13,412 bases of DNA, taken from positions 1-13,412 of the forward strand of contig DCVH01000098.1 in assembly GCA_002327335.1 (NCBI GenBank), in the 5' to 3' direction. Positions 1 through 5,692 of the stretch are shown here, one piece after another. Numbering within the stretch: position 1 is the stretch's first letter; each line of letters begins with the position of its first letter. The stretch comes from Patescibacteria group bacterium UBA2193. Its GTDB lineage: Bacteria > Patescibacteriota > Minisyncoccia > Moranbacterales > DUUL01. Below the pieces are notes generated by a model. The model had not been told where the DNA came from. It did no database searches and saw only the letters and a list, made by a program, of their open reading frames with translations. The translations under genes were made by a program, and so were the position numbers.

Positions 1-1224
1 AAGATCGGAAAGTTTTGGAATTTGCGGGCTTCGATTTTCAACGGCACGAGAAAGTTGAGACAAGGCAATGACCGGAACATTCAACTCTTTTGCAAGAGTT
101 TTGAGTCCTCGGGAAATTTCGGATATTTCTTGAACTCGATTTTCGTTACTTCGATTTCCCCGTCCCTCCATCAACTGCAAATAGTCAATGATCAACAGAT
201 CCAAACCATGTTCAGATTGAAGTCTTCGTGCCATTGTTCGCATTTCCATGATATTTGCCGTAGCACTGTCATCAATATAGATTGGTGCCTCCGAAAGAAC
301 TCCCATGGCATCCCCAATTTTTTGAAAATCATCCGCATCACTATCAGAATCAAGATTTCCTGTACGAAGTCCCCAAAGATTGACTTTGGCTTGAGCAGCA
401 AGCATTCTGTCCACTAATTGATCTGACGACATTTCCAAAGAAAAAACTCCCACCGCAACCTTGCTTTTCACGGCGGCATTCCTTGCCAAATCTAACGCAA
501 AAGAAGTTTTTCCAATCGAGGGACGTGCTGCCAAAATAATGAGGTCTGACTTTTGTAAACCGGAAAGGATTTTATCCAAATCAATAAAACCAGTTGGGAC
601 ACCTCGAAATTTCCCCGAATCTTTGTGCATCTCATCAATTCTCGTGAAAGCACTTTCTAAAAGACGATTAATCGGCGTAAATTCCTGTTTAATGGAACGT
701 TGCCCCACTGCAAAAAGACGTTGCTCAGCCTTGTCCATGATTGCGTCAATTGGCTCGCTTTCTTCATAGCCCATTTCAACAATTTCAGAGGCCGCTTCAA
801 TCAAGTTTCTCAAAGTCGCTTTTTTCTTAACCAGATTTGCATAAGAAACAATATTTGAAGAAGAAGGAACGGCATTCACCAATTCCGTTAGATAGGATTT
901 TCCACCAACATCATTAAGCACCCCCATCTCCTTCAGTCTTGAAGAAACATTTAAAATATCCAACGGCTCCTGGTCTTGATATAGATTGATTATTGCTTCA
1001 TAGATTTTTTCATGACTTTCTTTATAAAAATCATTCGGCTCCAAAATATCAGCAATTCTTGTTATTGCATTCTTATCAATCATCAAAGCTCCCAGTGTAG
1101 AAATTTCCGCATCAATATTTTGCGGAGGAATTTTTAGTTGATCTTGATATAGAGAAGTTTTTTTTATTTTCTTTTGGTTTTTGGCGTCATCCTTACCGTC
1201 TTTGATATTTTTTTTATTCGCCAT
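1..1224 (-). CDS. dnaB: Replicative DNA helicase DnaB, 3' end outside window
   Basis: This is the ring-shaped hexameric helicase that unwinds DNA ahead of the replisome using ATP. The window shows 408 residues, and roughly the last 40-60 lie beyond position 1. After a lysine-rich leader of about 30 residues, the N-terminal DnaB domain starts with IPPQNIDAE (about 32-40). A linker follows, then the RecA-like ATPase with Walker A ARPSIGKTS (GKT at 238-240), the Walker B strand LLIIDYLQLM (Asp347) and the motif ALSQLSRAVENR near the edge. The start is the ATG at 1224, which has no obvious Shine-Dalgarno. A strong promoter lies at 1443-1470, so the leader is about 210 nt and contains a long inverted repeat. 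No intein or frameshift is visible. The family assignment is secure from direct reading of the motifs. Confidence 0.96.
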   Translation of the reverse strand, partial: MANKKNIKDGKDDAKNQKKIKKTSLYQDQLKIPPQNIDAEISTLGALMIDKNAITRIADILEPNDFYKESHEKIYEAIINLYQDQEPLDILNVSSRLKEMGVLNDVGGKSYLTELVNAVPSSSNIVSYANLVKKKATLRNLIEAASEIVEMGYEESEPIDAIMDKAEQRLFAVGQRSIKQEFTPINRLLESAFTRIDEMHKDSGKFRGVPTGFIDLDKILSGLQKSDLIILAARPSIGKTSFALDLARNAAVKSKVAVGVFSLEMSSDQLVDRMLAAQAKVNLWGLRTGNLDSDSDADDFQKIGDAMGVLSEAPIYIDDSATANIMEMRTMARRLQSEHGLDLLIIDYLQLMEGRGNRSNENRVQEISEISRGLKTLAKELNVPVIALSQLSRAVENRSPQIPKLSDL

Positions 1225-1247
1225 TTTTATTGCTGAAAATTTATTTT

Positions 1248-1428
1248 AGTAACTGTTCAATATCTCCATATCCTGTTGCAAATTCCAGATTTTGGCTGCA
1301 AATTATTCAAAACTCGTCAAAATAAAATCATTATTCTTTCTCGTTTTTCATAATTTCCTGCCCGCCGGCAGGCAGGTCGCTCAAAATCTGAAATTTTCAC
1401 AACGAAAGAGAGATATTGAACAGTTACT
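1248..1428. repeat. 181-bp inverted-repeat element in the dnaB leader
   Basis: Arms 1248-1266 and 1410-1428 are perfect 19-bp inverted repeats. Further in, 1286-1294 and 1382-1390 form another perfect 9-bp pair (CAGATTTTG against CAAAATCTG), with partial pairing between. A GC-rich palindrome sits in the loop at 1357-1376. There is no convincing ORF inside. The shape is that of a MITE-like element, or of a large RNA hairpin when transcribed from the dnaB promoter. No target-site duplication is evident. Confidence 0.75.
1357..1376. repeat. GC-rich palindromic repeat, copy 1
   Basis: A 20-bp near-palindrome ends in GGCAGGCAGG and is strikingly GC-rich against the AT-rich background. A second copy, identical at 17 of 20 positions, lies inside elp3 at 7241-7260. 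Palindromes of this kind, which encode LPAGR when translated, recur in CPR genomes; that statement comes from memory, not from a search. Confidence 0.75.
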
Positions 1429-1442
1429 TGATCGTAAACCTC

Positions 1443-1470
1443 ATTATACCACAACAGAAAGCAACTTCAA
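1443..1470 (-). promoter_or_regulatory. Promoter for dnaB
   Basis: Read on the minus strand, TTGAAG (1470-1465) and a perfect TATAAT (1448-1443) are 16 bp apart, and a TGG before the -10 makes it an extended -10. Transcription should begin near 1436 and run through the inverted-repeat element into dnaB. A small palindrome, AAGCC-G-GGCTT, overlaps the -35 side and could be an operator. This rests on sequence match only. Confidence 0.65.
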
Positions 1471-1513
1471 GCCCGGCTTGTGCACCAACTGTTAATATCT
1501 TTATTGACATCAC

Positions 1514-1542
1514 TTGCGCGTATTTCAATGTTACTTTATACT
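1514..1542 (+). promoter_or_regulatory. Promoter for the secreted repeat protein
   Basis: TTGCGC (1514-1519) and TATACT (1537-1542) are spaced by 17 bp, which puts the start near 1549, about 50 nt before the gene. A better-looking TTGACA at 1504-1509 is 27 bp from this -10, too far to pair with it. Confidence 0.5.
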
Positions 1543-1599
1543 ACGGATAACAAGTCGAAAAATAAATAAATATTAAAAATTAATAAGTAAAAACAAATC

Positions 1600-2418
1600 A
1601 TGACAATCATGAAAAAAACTGTTGTTTTTTCTTTGCTGGGGTTGCTTTTCTGCGCTCCTATGGCATTGGCAAACAGCGGAGTAAACATGGACGATGTTCG
1701 AACAAAACTCTATGCCAAACAAGGCGGAGATTGGTTTCGAGCTTTAACAGTTGATGCTGATGACGACGGTGTCGTTGAAGCAGAAAATGTTATCCCAGGT
1801 TGGTACAAGTTAAAGGTTGGTGAGGAAGATCGAAAAGGAACTCAATATGTCGCAGTTAAATTGCGAATGCGAGATCAAGACGGGAAAAAACTTTATGAAG
1901 ACACCCCAGTTGATCTTTATGTAAAAGTTGGTGACGACAAAGTGTTCATTGGGACAGTTAGCACCGATAAATACGGTTGGTTGGAAGTTGAGAATTTGAG
2001 TCTCGACACCGAATACAAACTTGAAATTGACGAGAGAGACGGTGGTTCAGTTCATCAAAAGGACGGACGAGCTCGAGTCAAAGTTAATGCTAAAATTGAC
2101 AAAAGTGATTGGTTCCGAGCTTTCTATGACAGAACCGATGAAAATATGACCCTTAAAGCAGAAAACGTGCTTCCTGGGAAATATAAATATCGATACAATG
2201 ACAGCGACCGAACTGCAAATCTTCCTTTCAATCTTCATGTAAGACTTGTTAACGAAAAAGGAGAAAAACTAAAAGATCCTACAAAAGTTAATCTTTTCGC
2301 TTATGTTGGTGGTGCAAAAACCCCAATTGGGCAAGTTATGACTGACGAAAAAGGATGGGTATTTCTTCCTGGAGTAATGACAGAAATGAAATATGCTATC
2401 GAAGTAATTGAAGAATAA
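1600..2418 (+). CDS. Secreted protein with two tandem beta-sandwich-like repeats
   Basis: I do not recognise a named family. The N-terminus is a classic Sec signal peptide: MKK, then the hydrophobic stretch VVFSLLGLLF, then an AxA-type site ending ALA (residues 22-24), giving a mature protein of about 248 residues. The mature part is an internal duplication of about 100 residues (about 44-144 and 170-270). Both copies start DWFRA, continue with AENVIPGWYK or AENVLPGKYK, and share a VDLYVKV/VNLFAYV strand followed by IGTVSTD/IGQVMTD and GW. The 'DADDDG...PG.Y.L.V' spacing resembles Cna-B or carboxypeptidase-regulatory-like beta-sandwiches, which is only inference. No LPXTG motif, lipobox or membrane anchor is present, so it is probably released or surface-attached through a partner. 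The second ATG (1609) is equally good as a start. It is monocistronic, with its own promoter and terminator. Confidence 0.85.
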   Translation: MTIMKKTVVFSLLGLLFCAPMALANSGVNMDDVRTKLYAKQGGDWFRALTVDADDDGVVEAENVIPGWYKLKVGEEDRKGTQYVAVKLRMRDQDGKKLYEDTPVDLYVKVGDDKVFIGTVSTDKYGWLEVENLSLDTEYKLEIDERDGGSVHQKDGRARVKVNAKIDKSDWFRAFYDRTDENMTLKAENVLPGKYKYRYNDSDRTANLPFNLHVRLVNEKGEKLKDPTKVNLFAYVGGAKTPIGQVMTDEKGWVFLPGVMTEMKYAIEVIEE

Positions 2419-2440
2419 TTTAGCTTCACTACTTAACTTA

Positions 2441-2465
2441 AAAACCCCGCGAAAGCGGGGTTTTT
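2441..2465. terminator. Bidirectional intrinsic terminator
   Basis: The stem CCCCGC, a GAAA tetraloop and GCGGGG lie at 2445-2460, flanked by an A-run on the left and a T-run on the right. It therefore works in both directions, ending the secreted-protein gene (plus) and ruvC (minus), whose 3' ends converge here. Confidence 0.9.
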
Positions 2466-2516
2466 GTTATGTTATGTTTGATGTTATGTTTTCACCTCTA
2501 GTGATTTGATGAATAG

Positions 2517-3014
2517 TTATTTCAACTGATTAATCCTCCTTGACTGCTGATGACAAATCGCCACGGCCAAGGCGTCGGCGGCGTCGTCAGGCTTTGGGAT
2601 GTGATCAAGTTTTAAGACATTTTTAACCATCACTTGAACTTGATATTTCTCTGCTCTTCCATAACCAGTCAGAGCCTGTTTCACTTGAAGTGGTGTGTAT
2701 TCATAACCACCAAGGCCTCTTTGCGCAATCGTTAAAAGCAAAACTCCTCGAGCTTGTGCCACTTTAACTGCGGTCTTGAGATTTTTGAAAAAAAACAGAT
2801 CCTCCACTGCCACTTCATCTGGTTCATATTCTGAAATCAAATGATTCAAATCATCAGCGATTTCTTTTAATCTGGTGAATGTGTCTTTGTGTTTTGATGT
2901 CTCAATGCAACCAAAAGCAACCAATTTTGGATTTTTTCGATCTTCCTCAATGACTCCCCATCCGGTCGTTGCCGTTCCAGGATCAAGACCAAGAATTCTT
3001 ATTGGTTTATTCAT
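2517..3014 (-). CDS. ruvC: Holliday junction endonuclease RuvC
   Basis: RuvC dimers cut four-way junctions symmetrically to finish homologous recombination, working with the RuvAB branch-migration motor. The 165-residue length is normal for the family. The RNase H-like active site is complete: Asp11 in ILGLDPGTATTGWGV, Glu71 in VAVEDLFF, and Asp144 and Asp147 in KPDDAADALAVA. The start is the ATG at 3014, with no Shine-Dalgarno visible. yebC lies 170 bp upstream on the same strand, an arrangement common in bacteria, where yebC and ruvC often share an operon. Here the gap is filled by an inverted repeat. ruvA and ruvB are not in the window. Confidence 0.96.
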   Translation of the reverse strand: MNKPIRILGLDPGTATTGWGVIEEDRKNPKLVAFGCIETSKHKDTFTRLKEIADDLNHLISEYEPDEVAVEDLFFFKNLKTAVKVAQARGVLLLTIAQRGLGGYEYTPLQVKQALTGYGRAEKYQVQVMVKNVLKLDHIPKPDDAADALAVAICHQQSRRINQLK

Positions 3015-3063
3015 AAAATCAAATAATTAAATAGCTATTGGTTTATAAGACTTCGAAATCCTA

Positions 3064-3164
3064 ATGCCAAAAATCAAATTCCAAACCAAGCCCCAATGCC
3101 AAAACCAAAAAGGAGTATCGTATGTTTATTATTTGACATTGATTTGGAATTTAGTTTTTGACAT
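3064..3164. repeat. Inverted repeat between yebC and ruvC
   Basis: Arms 3064-3087 and 3141-3164 match as inverted repeats at 20 of 24 positions, built on the phrase ATGCCAAAAATC..ATTCCAAA. An internal near-copy of the phrase starts near 3094 (AATGCCAAAACCAAAA). It would form a loose hairpin in the yebC-ruvC transcript. Confidence 0.6.
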
Positions 3165-3184
3165 TTAAATTTCTAGCTTCTCAG

Positions 3185-3904
3185 CTAGACGATATTATCA
3201 AAAATTTCCACAACGTCTTCTTGTTCATCAAGCGCCTCAAGAAGATTTTCATAACTCGTTCTGGTATTTTTATCAATTTCTATTAAGTCTTTTGCTAGAA
3301 AAATTAATCCGGCATCTTTTACTTCATAACTATTTTTTTCAAAATATTCTCTGATTTTCTGCAACTCTTGTGGCACTGTAAAAACAACAAACCCCTCGTC
3401 ACTTTCTTGAAAATCCTTAGCACCACTTTCCAGGATATCCATTTCAATTTGATCTTTTTCCTTATTCTCTGACCCAATTAAAATATTTCCGACTTGCTCA
3501 AATTGCCAACTGACACTTCCTCCTTCAACCAACTTCCCGCCATTTTTCTGCATAACATTGCGCACCTCTCCAAGCGTTCTGTTTTTGTTGTCCGTCGTTG
3601 TCTTGATAAGCATGGCGATTTGGCCTGGACCATAGCCTTCATAAAGAGCTTCTTCTATTTGATTCCCTTCTTTCGACTCTCCCGTTCCTCGTTTGATTGC
3701 CTTGTCAATATTGTCTTTTGGCATATTGAATTCCCGTGCCTTATCAATCGCCAAACGCAACTTGAAATTCAATGCCGGATTTCCGCCACCCTCTTGTGCT
3801 GCGATAACAATTGGTTTTGCAAGTTTTGTGAAAATTTTGGCTCTCTTCGCATCATTAATTCCCTTTCGATGTTTTATTCCAGCCCAATGTGAATGTCCTG
3901 ACAT
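3185..3904 (-). CDS. yebC: YebC/TACO1-family protein
   Basis: The protein is 239 residues, the normal length, and opens with the family signature MSGHSHWAGIKHRKG. Also visible are LNFKLRLAIDKAREFNMPKDN (about 45-65), YEGYGPGQIAMLI (about 88-100) and GGKLVEGGSVSW (about 122-133), all typical of the three-domain YebC fold. The family was long annotated as DNA-binding transcriptional regulators. Mitochondrial TACO1 and more recent bacterial work point to a role in translation of difficult stretches such as prolines. Which applies here cannot be read from sequence. The ATG at 3904 is clear, but the Shine-Dalgarno is weak. A 5-bp hairpin (CTAGC/GCTAG, 3173-3188) overlaps the stop codon. It probably shares a transcript with ruvC. 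Confidence 0.95.
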   Translation of the reverse strand: MSGHSHWAGIKHRKGINDAKRAKIFTKLAKPIVIAAQEGGGNPALNFKLRLAIDKAREFNMPKDNIDKAIKRGTGESKEGNQIEEALYEGYGPGQIAMLIKTTTDNKNRTLGEVRNVMQKNGGKLVEGGSVSWQFEQVGNILIGSENKEKDQIEMDILESGAKDFQESDEGFVVFTVPQELQKIREYFEKNSYEVKDAGLIFLAKDLIEIDKNTRTSYENLLEALDEQEDVVEIFDNIV

Positions 3905-3990
3905 ATCTTTAAAAAAATTAATCTTATTAATAATTTTCGAGCGGAGCCACCAATGGTTCCAACCTCAATTAGCCGATCTTCAAATGGTAG

Positions 3991-4019
3991 CTCAATACCA
4001 TGTCGGAGCGCCGAGAATC
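3991..4019. repeat. Second copy of the tRNA-Pro 3' end
   Basis: These 29 bp match 4053-4081 with a single mismatch. The unit covers part of the T-arm, the whole 3' acceptor strand of the tRNA-Pro gene and its downstream flank. The copies are 62 bp apart in direct orientation. Between them is a perfect 6-bp hairpin with a triloop (CCAACC-AGA-GGTTGG, 4020-4034). It looks like a partial tandem duplication or an attachment-site scar. Confidence 0.8.
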
Positions 4020-4064
4020 CCAACCAGAGGTTGGTCACCCTTTGGATGAGAACTCAACACCATG

Positions 4065-4135
4065 TCGGAGCGCCGAGAATCGAACTCGGGCTATACCCAC
4101 CCCATGGGCACGTACTACCACTATACGACGCTCCG
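4065..4135 (-). tRNA. tRNA-Pro (anticodon GGG)
   Basis: The 71-nt cloverleaf folds by eye. The acceptor CGGAGCG pairs perfectly with CGCTCCG, the discriminator is A73, and C1-G72 is typical of bacterial tRNA-Pro. The D-arm is GTAT/GTAC around AGTGGTA, the anticodon stem is TGCCC/GGGTA, and the 7-nt loop ATGGGGT gives U33, anticodon GGG and G37 (the TrmD m1G site in tRNA-Pro). The T-arm is CCGAG, TTCGATT, CTCGG. CCA is not encoded, so it must be added by the CCA-adding enzyme. The tRNA would read CCC and CCU. Confidence 0.93.
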
Positions 4136-4146
4136 CAATATCCTTA

Positions 4147-4175
4147 ATTCTAACCTCAAAAAAAGCATAAGTCAA
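4147..4175 (-). promoter_or_regulatory. Promoter for tRNA-Pro
   Basis: Minus strand: TTGACT (4175-4170), 17 bp, then TAGAAT (4152-4147). Each box has one mismatch to consensus. The start falls about 5 bp before the mature 5' end of the tRNA at 4135. Confidence 0.75.
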
Positions 4176-4202
4176 AAAAGTCTTCCGGCGTTTATTTTAT
4201 TC

Positions 4203-4240
4203 AAAAGGCGATACAAATCTTTGATTTGTATCGCCTTTAT
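4203..4240. terminator. Strong hairpin terminator between the 81-aa gene and tRNA-Pro
   Basis: A perfect 16-bp stem (4204-4219 with 4223-4238) has a TTT loop. The plus-strand side is followed by a T-rich run and the minus-strand side by TTTT-GAATAAAAT. Its position immediately downstream of the minus-strand 81-aa gene suggests that it ends that transcript and insulates the tRNA promoter. Confidence 0.75.
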
Positions 4241-4255
4241 TTTTTCTCTTACCTC

Positions 4256-4501
4256 CTAACTCCCTTGAGGCCAAAATCTTGGATCGATTTTGTTAACCTC
4301 AATCTCAAAACCAAAAACTTCATTTGATTTCAAGGAAATCAATCCCGGAAACACTAAAAAACTTGAAAAAGTAGAAAGAATGATTGCATCTTGCATATTC
4401 TTTCGAATATCCCCAAACTCCTGAGGAACAACCTCTCCTTTTTTCCTCAAATAAACCCCGTTTCTGGTGTAAAGCATACAAGTTTTTTTTGCAATGTTCA
4501 T
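4256..4501 (-). CDS. Small hypothetical protein, 81 aa
   Basis: No family is recognised. The main support is the start: AAGGAG at 4514-4509 sits 7 nt before the ATG, one of the best ribosome binding sites in a window where most genes lack one. A strong terminator follows the stop. The protein begins MNIAKKTCMLYTRNGVYL, has a charged middle (KKGEVVPQEFGDIRKNMQD), a hydrophobic stretch IILSTFSSFLVFPGLISL (about 40-57) that could be a single membrane segment or a buried core, and a C-terminal beta-like FGFEIEVNKIDPRFWP. An overlapping minus-strand frame (4320-4565) lacks a binding site and was not called. The leader contains a 14-bp inverted repeat with one mismatch. Confidence 0.65.
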   Translation of the reverse strand: MNIAKKTCMLYTRNGVYLRKKGEVVPQEFGDIRKNMQDAIILSTFSSFLVFPGLISLKSNEVFGFEIEVNKIDPRFWPQGS

Positions 4502-4540
4502 TTCGGTTCTCCTTTTTCTGGTTTTTGTTTGTTATTATTG

Positions 4541-4620
4541 ATTTTTGTCGCTCCCATTCGTCCACAATTAAGTAAAAATAAACTAGATGGTAATTTTAAC
4601 CGCAAAGGAACGACAAAAAT
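4541..4620. repeat. Inverted repeat in the leader of the 81-aa gene
   Basis: Arms 4541-4554 and 4607-4620 match at 13 of 14 positions (ATTTTTGTCG..CC against GGAACGACAAAAAT). They enclose about 52 bp just upstream of the Shine-Dalgarno, so they could form an RNA leader stem or a pair of operator half-sites. Confidence 0.55.
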
Positions 4621-4635
4621 AAAAAATTTAAAGAA

Positions 4636-4661
4636 CAAAAAAGGCCTCCTTGCAGGAGGCC
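4636..4661 (-). terminator. Intrinsic terminator (minus strand)
   Basis: GGCCTCC, a 5-nt loop and GGAGGCC form a perfect 7-bp stem at 4643-4661, followed on the minus strand by six T residues. It would end any transcript running leftward out of the small-gene island. Confidence 0.8.
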
Positions 4662-4709
4662 AGATTTTTGATTCGCTATTGAAAGTTTATTATTTCATGA
4701 GAGCGCTGC

Positions 4710-4734
4710 AAAAAACCAATCTCCTTGAGAGACC
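4710..4734 (-). terminator. Terminator-like hairpin with TCTCAA loop, copy 1
   Basis: Read on the minus strand, GGTCTC pairs with GAGATT across a TCAAG-type loop (two G-T pairs), followed by TTGG and six T residues. It closely resembles the hairpin at 5542-5572, which suggests that the two small units are related. Confidence 0.5.
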
Positions 4735-4801
4735 AAAATACCAAAATATAAAGTAATAGATTTTTTGCGATATTGCTTCCATAAAATTTTCTAAATTGTA
4801 C
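4710..4801 (-). ncRNA. Putative small RNA or very short mRNA, unit 1
   Basis: A consensus promoter (4808-4835) is followed about 90 nt later by a terminator-like hairpin with a T-run (4710-4734). This defines a transcript of roughly 92 nt, or about 165 nt if it reads through to the next terminator at 4636. A 30-codon ORF (4690-4782, MEAISQKIYYFIFWYFG...) starts inside but has no Shine-Dalgarno and runs through the first hairpin, so an RNA product seems likelier than a peptide. No known RNA family is recognised. Confidence 0.4.
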
Positions 4802-4807
4802 TTTTTG

Positions 4808-4835
4808 ATTATAGTTAATTTGCTTTGATTGTCAA
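4808..4835 (-). promoter_or_regulatory. Consensus sigma70-type promoter, unit 1
   Basis: On the minus strand a perfect TTGACA (4835-4830) and a perfect TATAAT (4813-4808) are spaced by 16 bp. This is the best promoter match in the window, yet no conventional gene follows it. Confidence 0.75.
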
Positions 4836-4932
4836 ATCTCATCTAAATAATTATTGACACTGCTACCACGAAAACTTAGCTTGCACAATCGGACAGGAAC
4901 CCAGCTTTCGTGATGCTTTCTTGCTTCACTGG

Positions 4933-4952
4933 ATTCCCGCCTGCGCGGGAAT
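4933..4952. repeat. dRS3-like hairpin repeat
   Basis: ATTCCCGC and GCGGGAAT form a perfect 8-bp stem around CTGC. The form ATTCCC-N8-GGGAAT is the same as the neisserial dRS3 repeat consensus. The flanks (CACTGG before, GACAAAAGGAG after) also resemble repeats scattered in many bacterial genomes. It lies in a spacer with no other feature. Confidence 0.6.
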
Positions 4953-5002
4953 GACAAAAGGAGATGACAATTCATATATAAAAATTCGTCTAATTTTGAT
5001 GG

Positions 5003-5039
5003 TCCCGGAAATAAACTTAGCTAATGTTCAGTTCCGGGA
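5003..5039. repeat. Hairpin downstream of the 54-aa gene
   Basis: TCCCGGAA (5003-5010) and TTCCGGGA (5032-5039) form a perfect 8-bp stem with a 21-nt loop. On the plus strand a broken T-run follows (GTTTTAGGTTTT). On the minus strand, where the 54-aa gene lies, no T-run follows, so termination in that direction is doubtful. Confidence 0.5.
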
Positions 5040-5053
5040 GTTTTAGGTTTTGA

Positions 5054-5218
5054 CTAGAGAGAAAGAAGCGCTAAGGCTTTTTGATCCTCTTGTAATTTGA
5101 TTGCAAGAGATCGATAGATAGAATACAGCATGGCATTCCATTTTTCATTAATAACACGAAGAATTTCTGCCATCTCCAGCCTTGTTTGCCTTATCTTCTT
5201 TCTTAGTAATCTCTTCAT
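5054..5218 (-). CDS. Small basic helical protein, 54 aa
   Basis: This gene is short but well supported: AAAGGAG (5232-5226) lies exactly 7 nt before the ATG at 5218. The product begins MKRLLRKKIRQTRLEMAEIL, strongly basic at the N-terminus, and continues as a likely amphipathic helix (NEKWNAMLYSIYRSLAIKL) ending in ALALLSL. It has no Cys, signal peptide or recognised domain. A basic start with a helical body would fit nucleic-acid or membrane-surface binding, but that is speculation. A 16-codon ORF (5265-5215) overlaps its start in an ATGA arrangement. The upstream leader holds a 4-codon ORF with its own binding site and a G-quadruplex motif. Confidence 0.65.
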   Translation of the reverse strand: MKRLLRKKIRQTRLEMAEILRVINEKWNAMLYSIYRSLAIKLQEDQKALALLSL

Positions 5219-5281
5219 TCAGATTCTCCTTTGTCAGCATAGTTGAATTCCATAGACCTAGTCATTTTTTCTTTTTTTGCT

Positions 5282-5296
5282 CCCTCCCACCCGCCC
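5282..5296 (-). promoter_or_regulatory. G-quadruplex motif in the 54-aa gene leader
   Basis: The minus strand, which is the sense strand of the small gene, reads GGGCGGGTGGGAGGG: four G-triplets with single-base loops, the most stable class of quadruplex motif. It is isolated in an AT-rich background and lies 64 nt before the ATG at 5218. Formation in RNA is inferred. Confidence 0.6.
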
Positions 5297-5299
5297 TTT

Positions 5300-5314
5300 T
5301 TAAGTTGTCTTCAT
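5300..5314 (-). promoter_or_regulatory. Possible 4-codon leader ORF (MKTT)
   Basis: ATG AAG ACA ACT TAA is preceded by AAGGAG (5329-5324) with 9-nt spacing. Its stop codon is only 3 nt before the G-quadruplex motif, so a terminating ribosome would cover that motif. This is a candidate leader peptide controlling the 54-aa gene, with no independent support. Confidence 0.35.
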
Positions 5315-5470
5315 AGGCGTCTTCTCCTTCGCTCTTTAAATGTTTTTGTTAAAAAACACTCTTGCCAAATTAAAGCTTGACGCTTCAATGAATTTTTTAC
5401 CTTCAGATGGGGTATCCATCGGAAAAATAAAAAAACGATTTCCAGGTAAACGGGTATTGGGAATCTTTCA

Positions 5471-5529
5471 TTTACAGCGTCAAAATATTATCCTCAGAGG
5501 ATATCAGAATAATATTTTGACGCTGTAAA
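5471..5529. repeat. Perfect 21-bp inverted repeat
   Basis: Arms 5471-5491 and 5509-5529 are perfectly complementary, with a 17-nt spacer. The spacer adds an alternative inner hairpin, TATCCT-CAG-AGGATA. It sits just downstream of the unit 2 terminator and upstream of the leader of the 54-aa gene. The arms contain TTTACAGCGTCAAAATATTA and are unlike the other repeats here. Confidence 0.85.
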
Positions 5530-5541
5530 GTTTTAAAGAAC

Positions 5542-5572
5542 AAAAAAACCGATTTCTTTGAGAGATCCGGTT
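5542..5572 (-). terminator. Terminator with TCTCAA loop, copy 2
   Basis: On the minus strand AACC(G)GAT pairs with ATCGGTT, with one bulged G and CTCTCAAAGA in the loop, followed by seven T residues. It is similar in stem and loop to 4710-4734. Confidence 0.7.
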
Positions 5573-5605
5573 TTGGTTTTGCGTTTTCTGTTTACTACGT
5601 TCTTC

Positions 5606-5692
5606 TTATGCCCTCGTTCTCCGCAAGCCAAAACCGGTTGTCCAAATGGACACCAGAATAAACAAATAAAATTTGACTTGCTTGTTATTCAT
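5606..5692 (-). CDS. Possible 28-aa hydrophobic peptide
   Basis: ATG at 5692 opens a 28-codon frame, MNNKQVKFYLFILVSIWT and onward, ending FGLRRTRA. This is a single hydrophobic helix with a basic tail, the general look of small membrane peptides, including type I toxins. There is no Shine-Dalgarno, and no antisense RNA gene can be proven, so the frame may be chance. The only support is its place within a promoter-terminator unit. Confidence 0.2.
   Translation of the reverse strand: MNNKQVKFYLFILVSIWTTGFGLRRTRA

Noticed and set aside
1292..1495. Plus-strand 67-codon ORF containing FLPAGRQV
   Set aside because: It runs through the inverted-repeat element and the dnaB promoter and has no ribosome binding site. 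The LPAGR motif is the translated palindrome.
3930..4000. A second functional tRNA (Phe-like TTGAAGA loop) downstream of tRNA-Pro
   Set aside because: The acceptor has no 5' partner and the T-arm and anticodon stem do not pair. At most it is a decayed remnant.
4320..4565. Alternative 81-codon minus-strand ORF overlapping the called small gene
   Set aside because: It has no ribosome binding site and runs across the Shine-Dalgarno and leader repeat of the better-supported gene at 4256-4501.
5340..5528. Plus-strand 62-codon ORF
   Set aside because: Its last third is the perfect 21-bp inverted repeat, no Shine-Dalgarno precedes it, and the surrounding signals are all on the minus strand.
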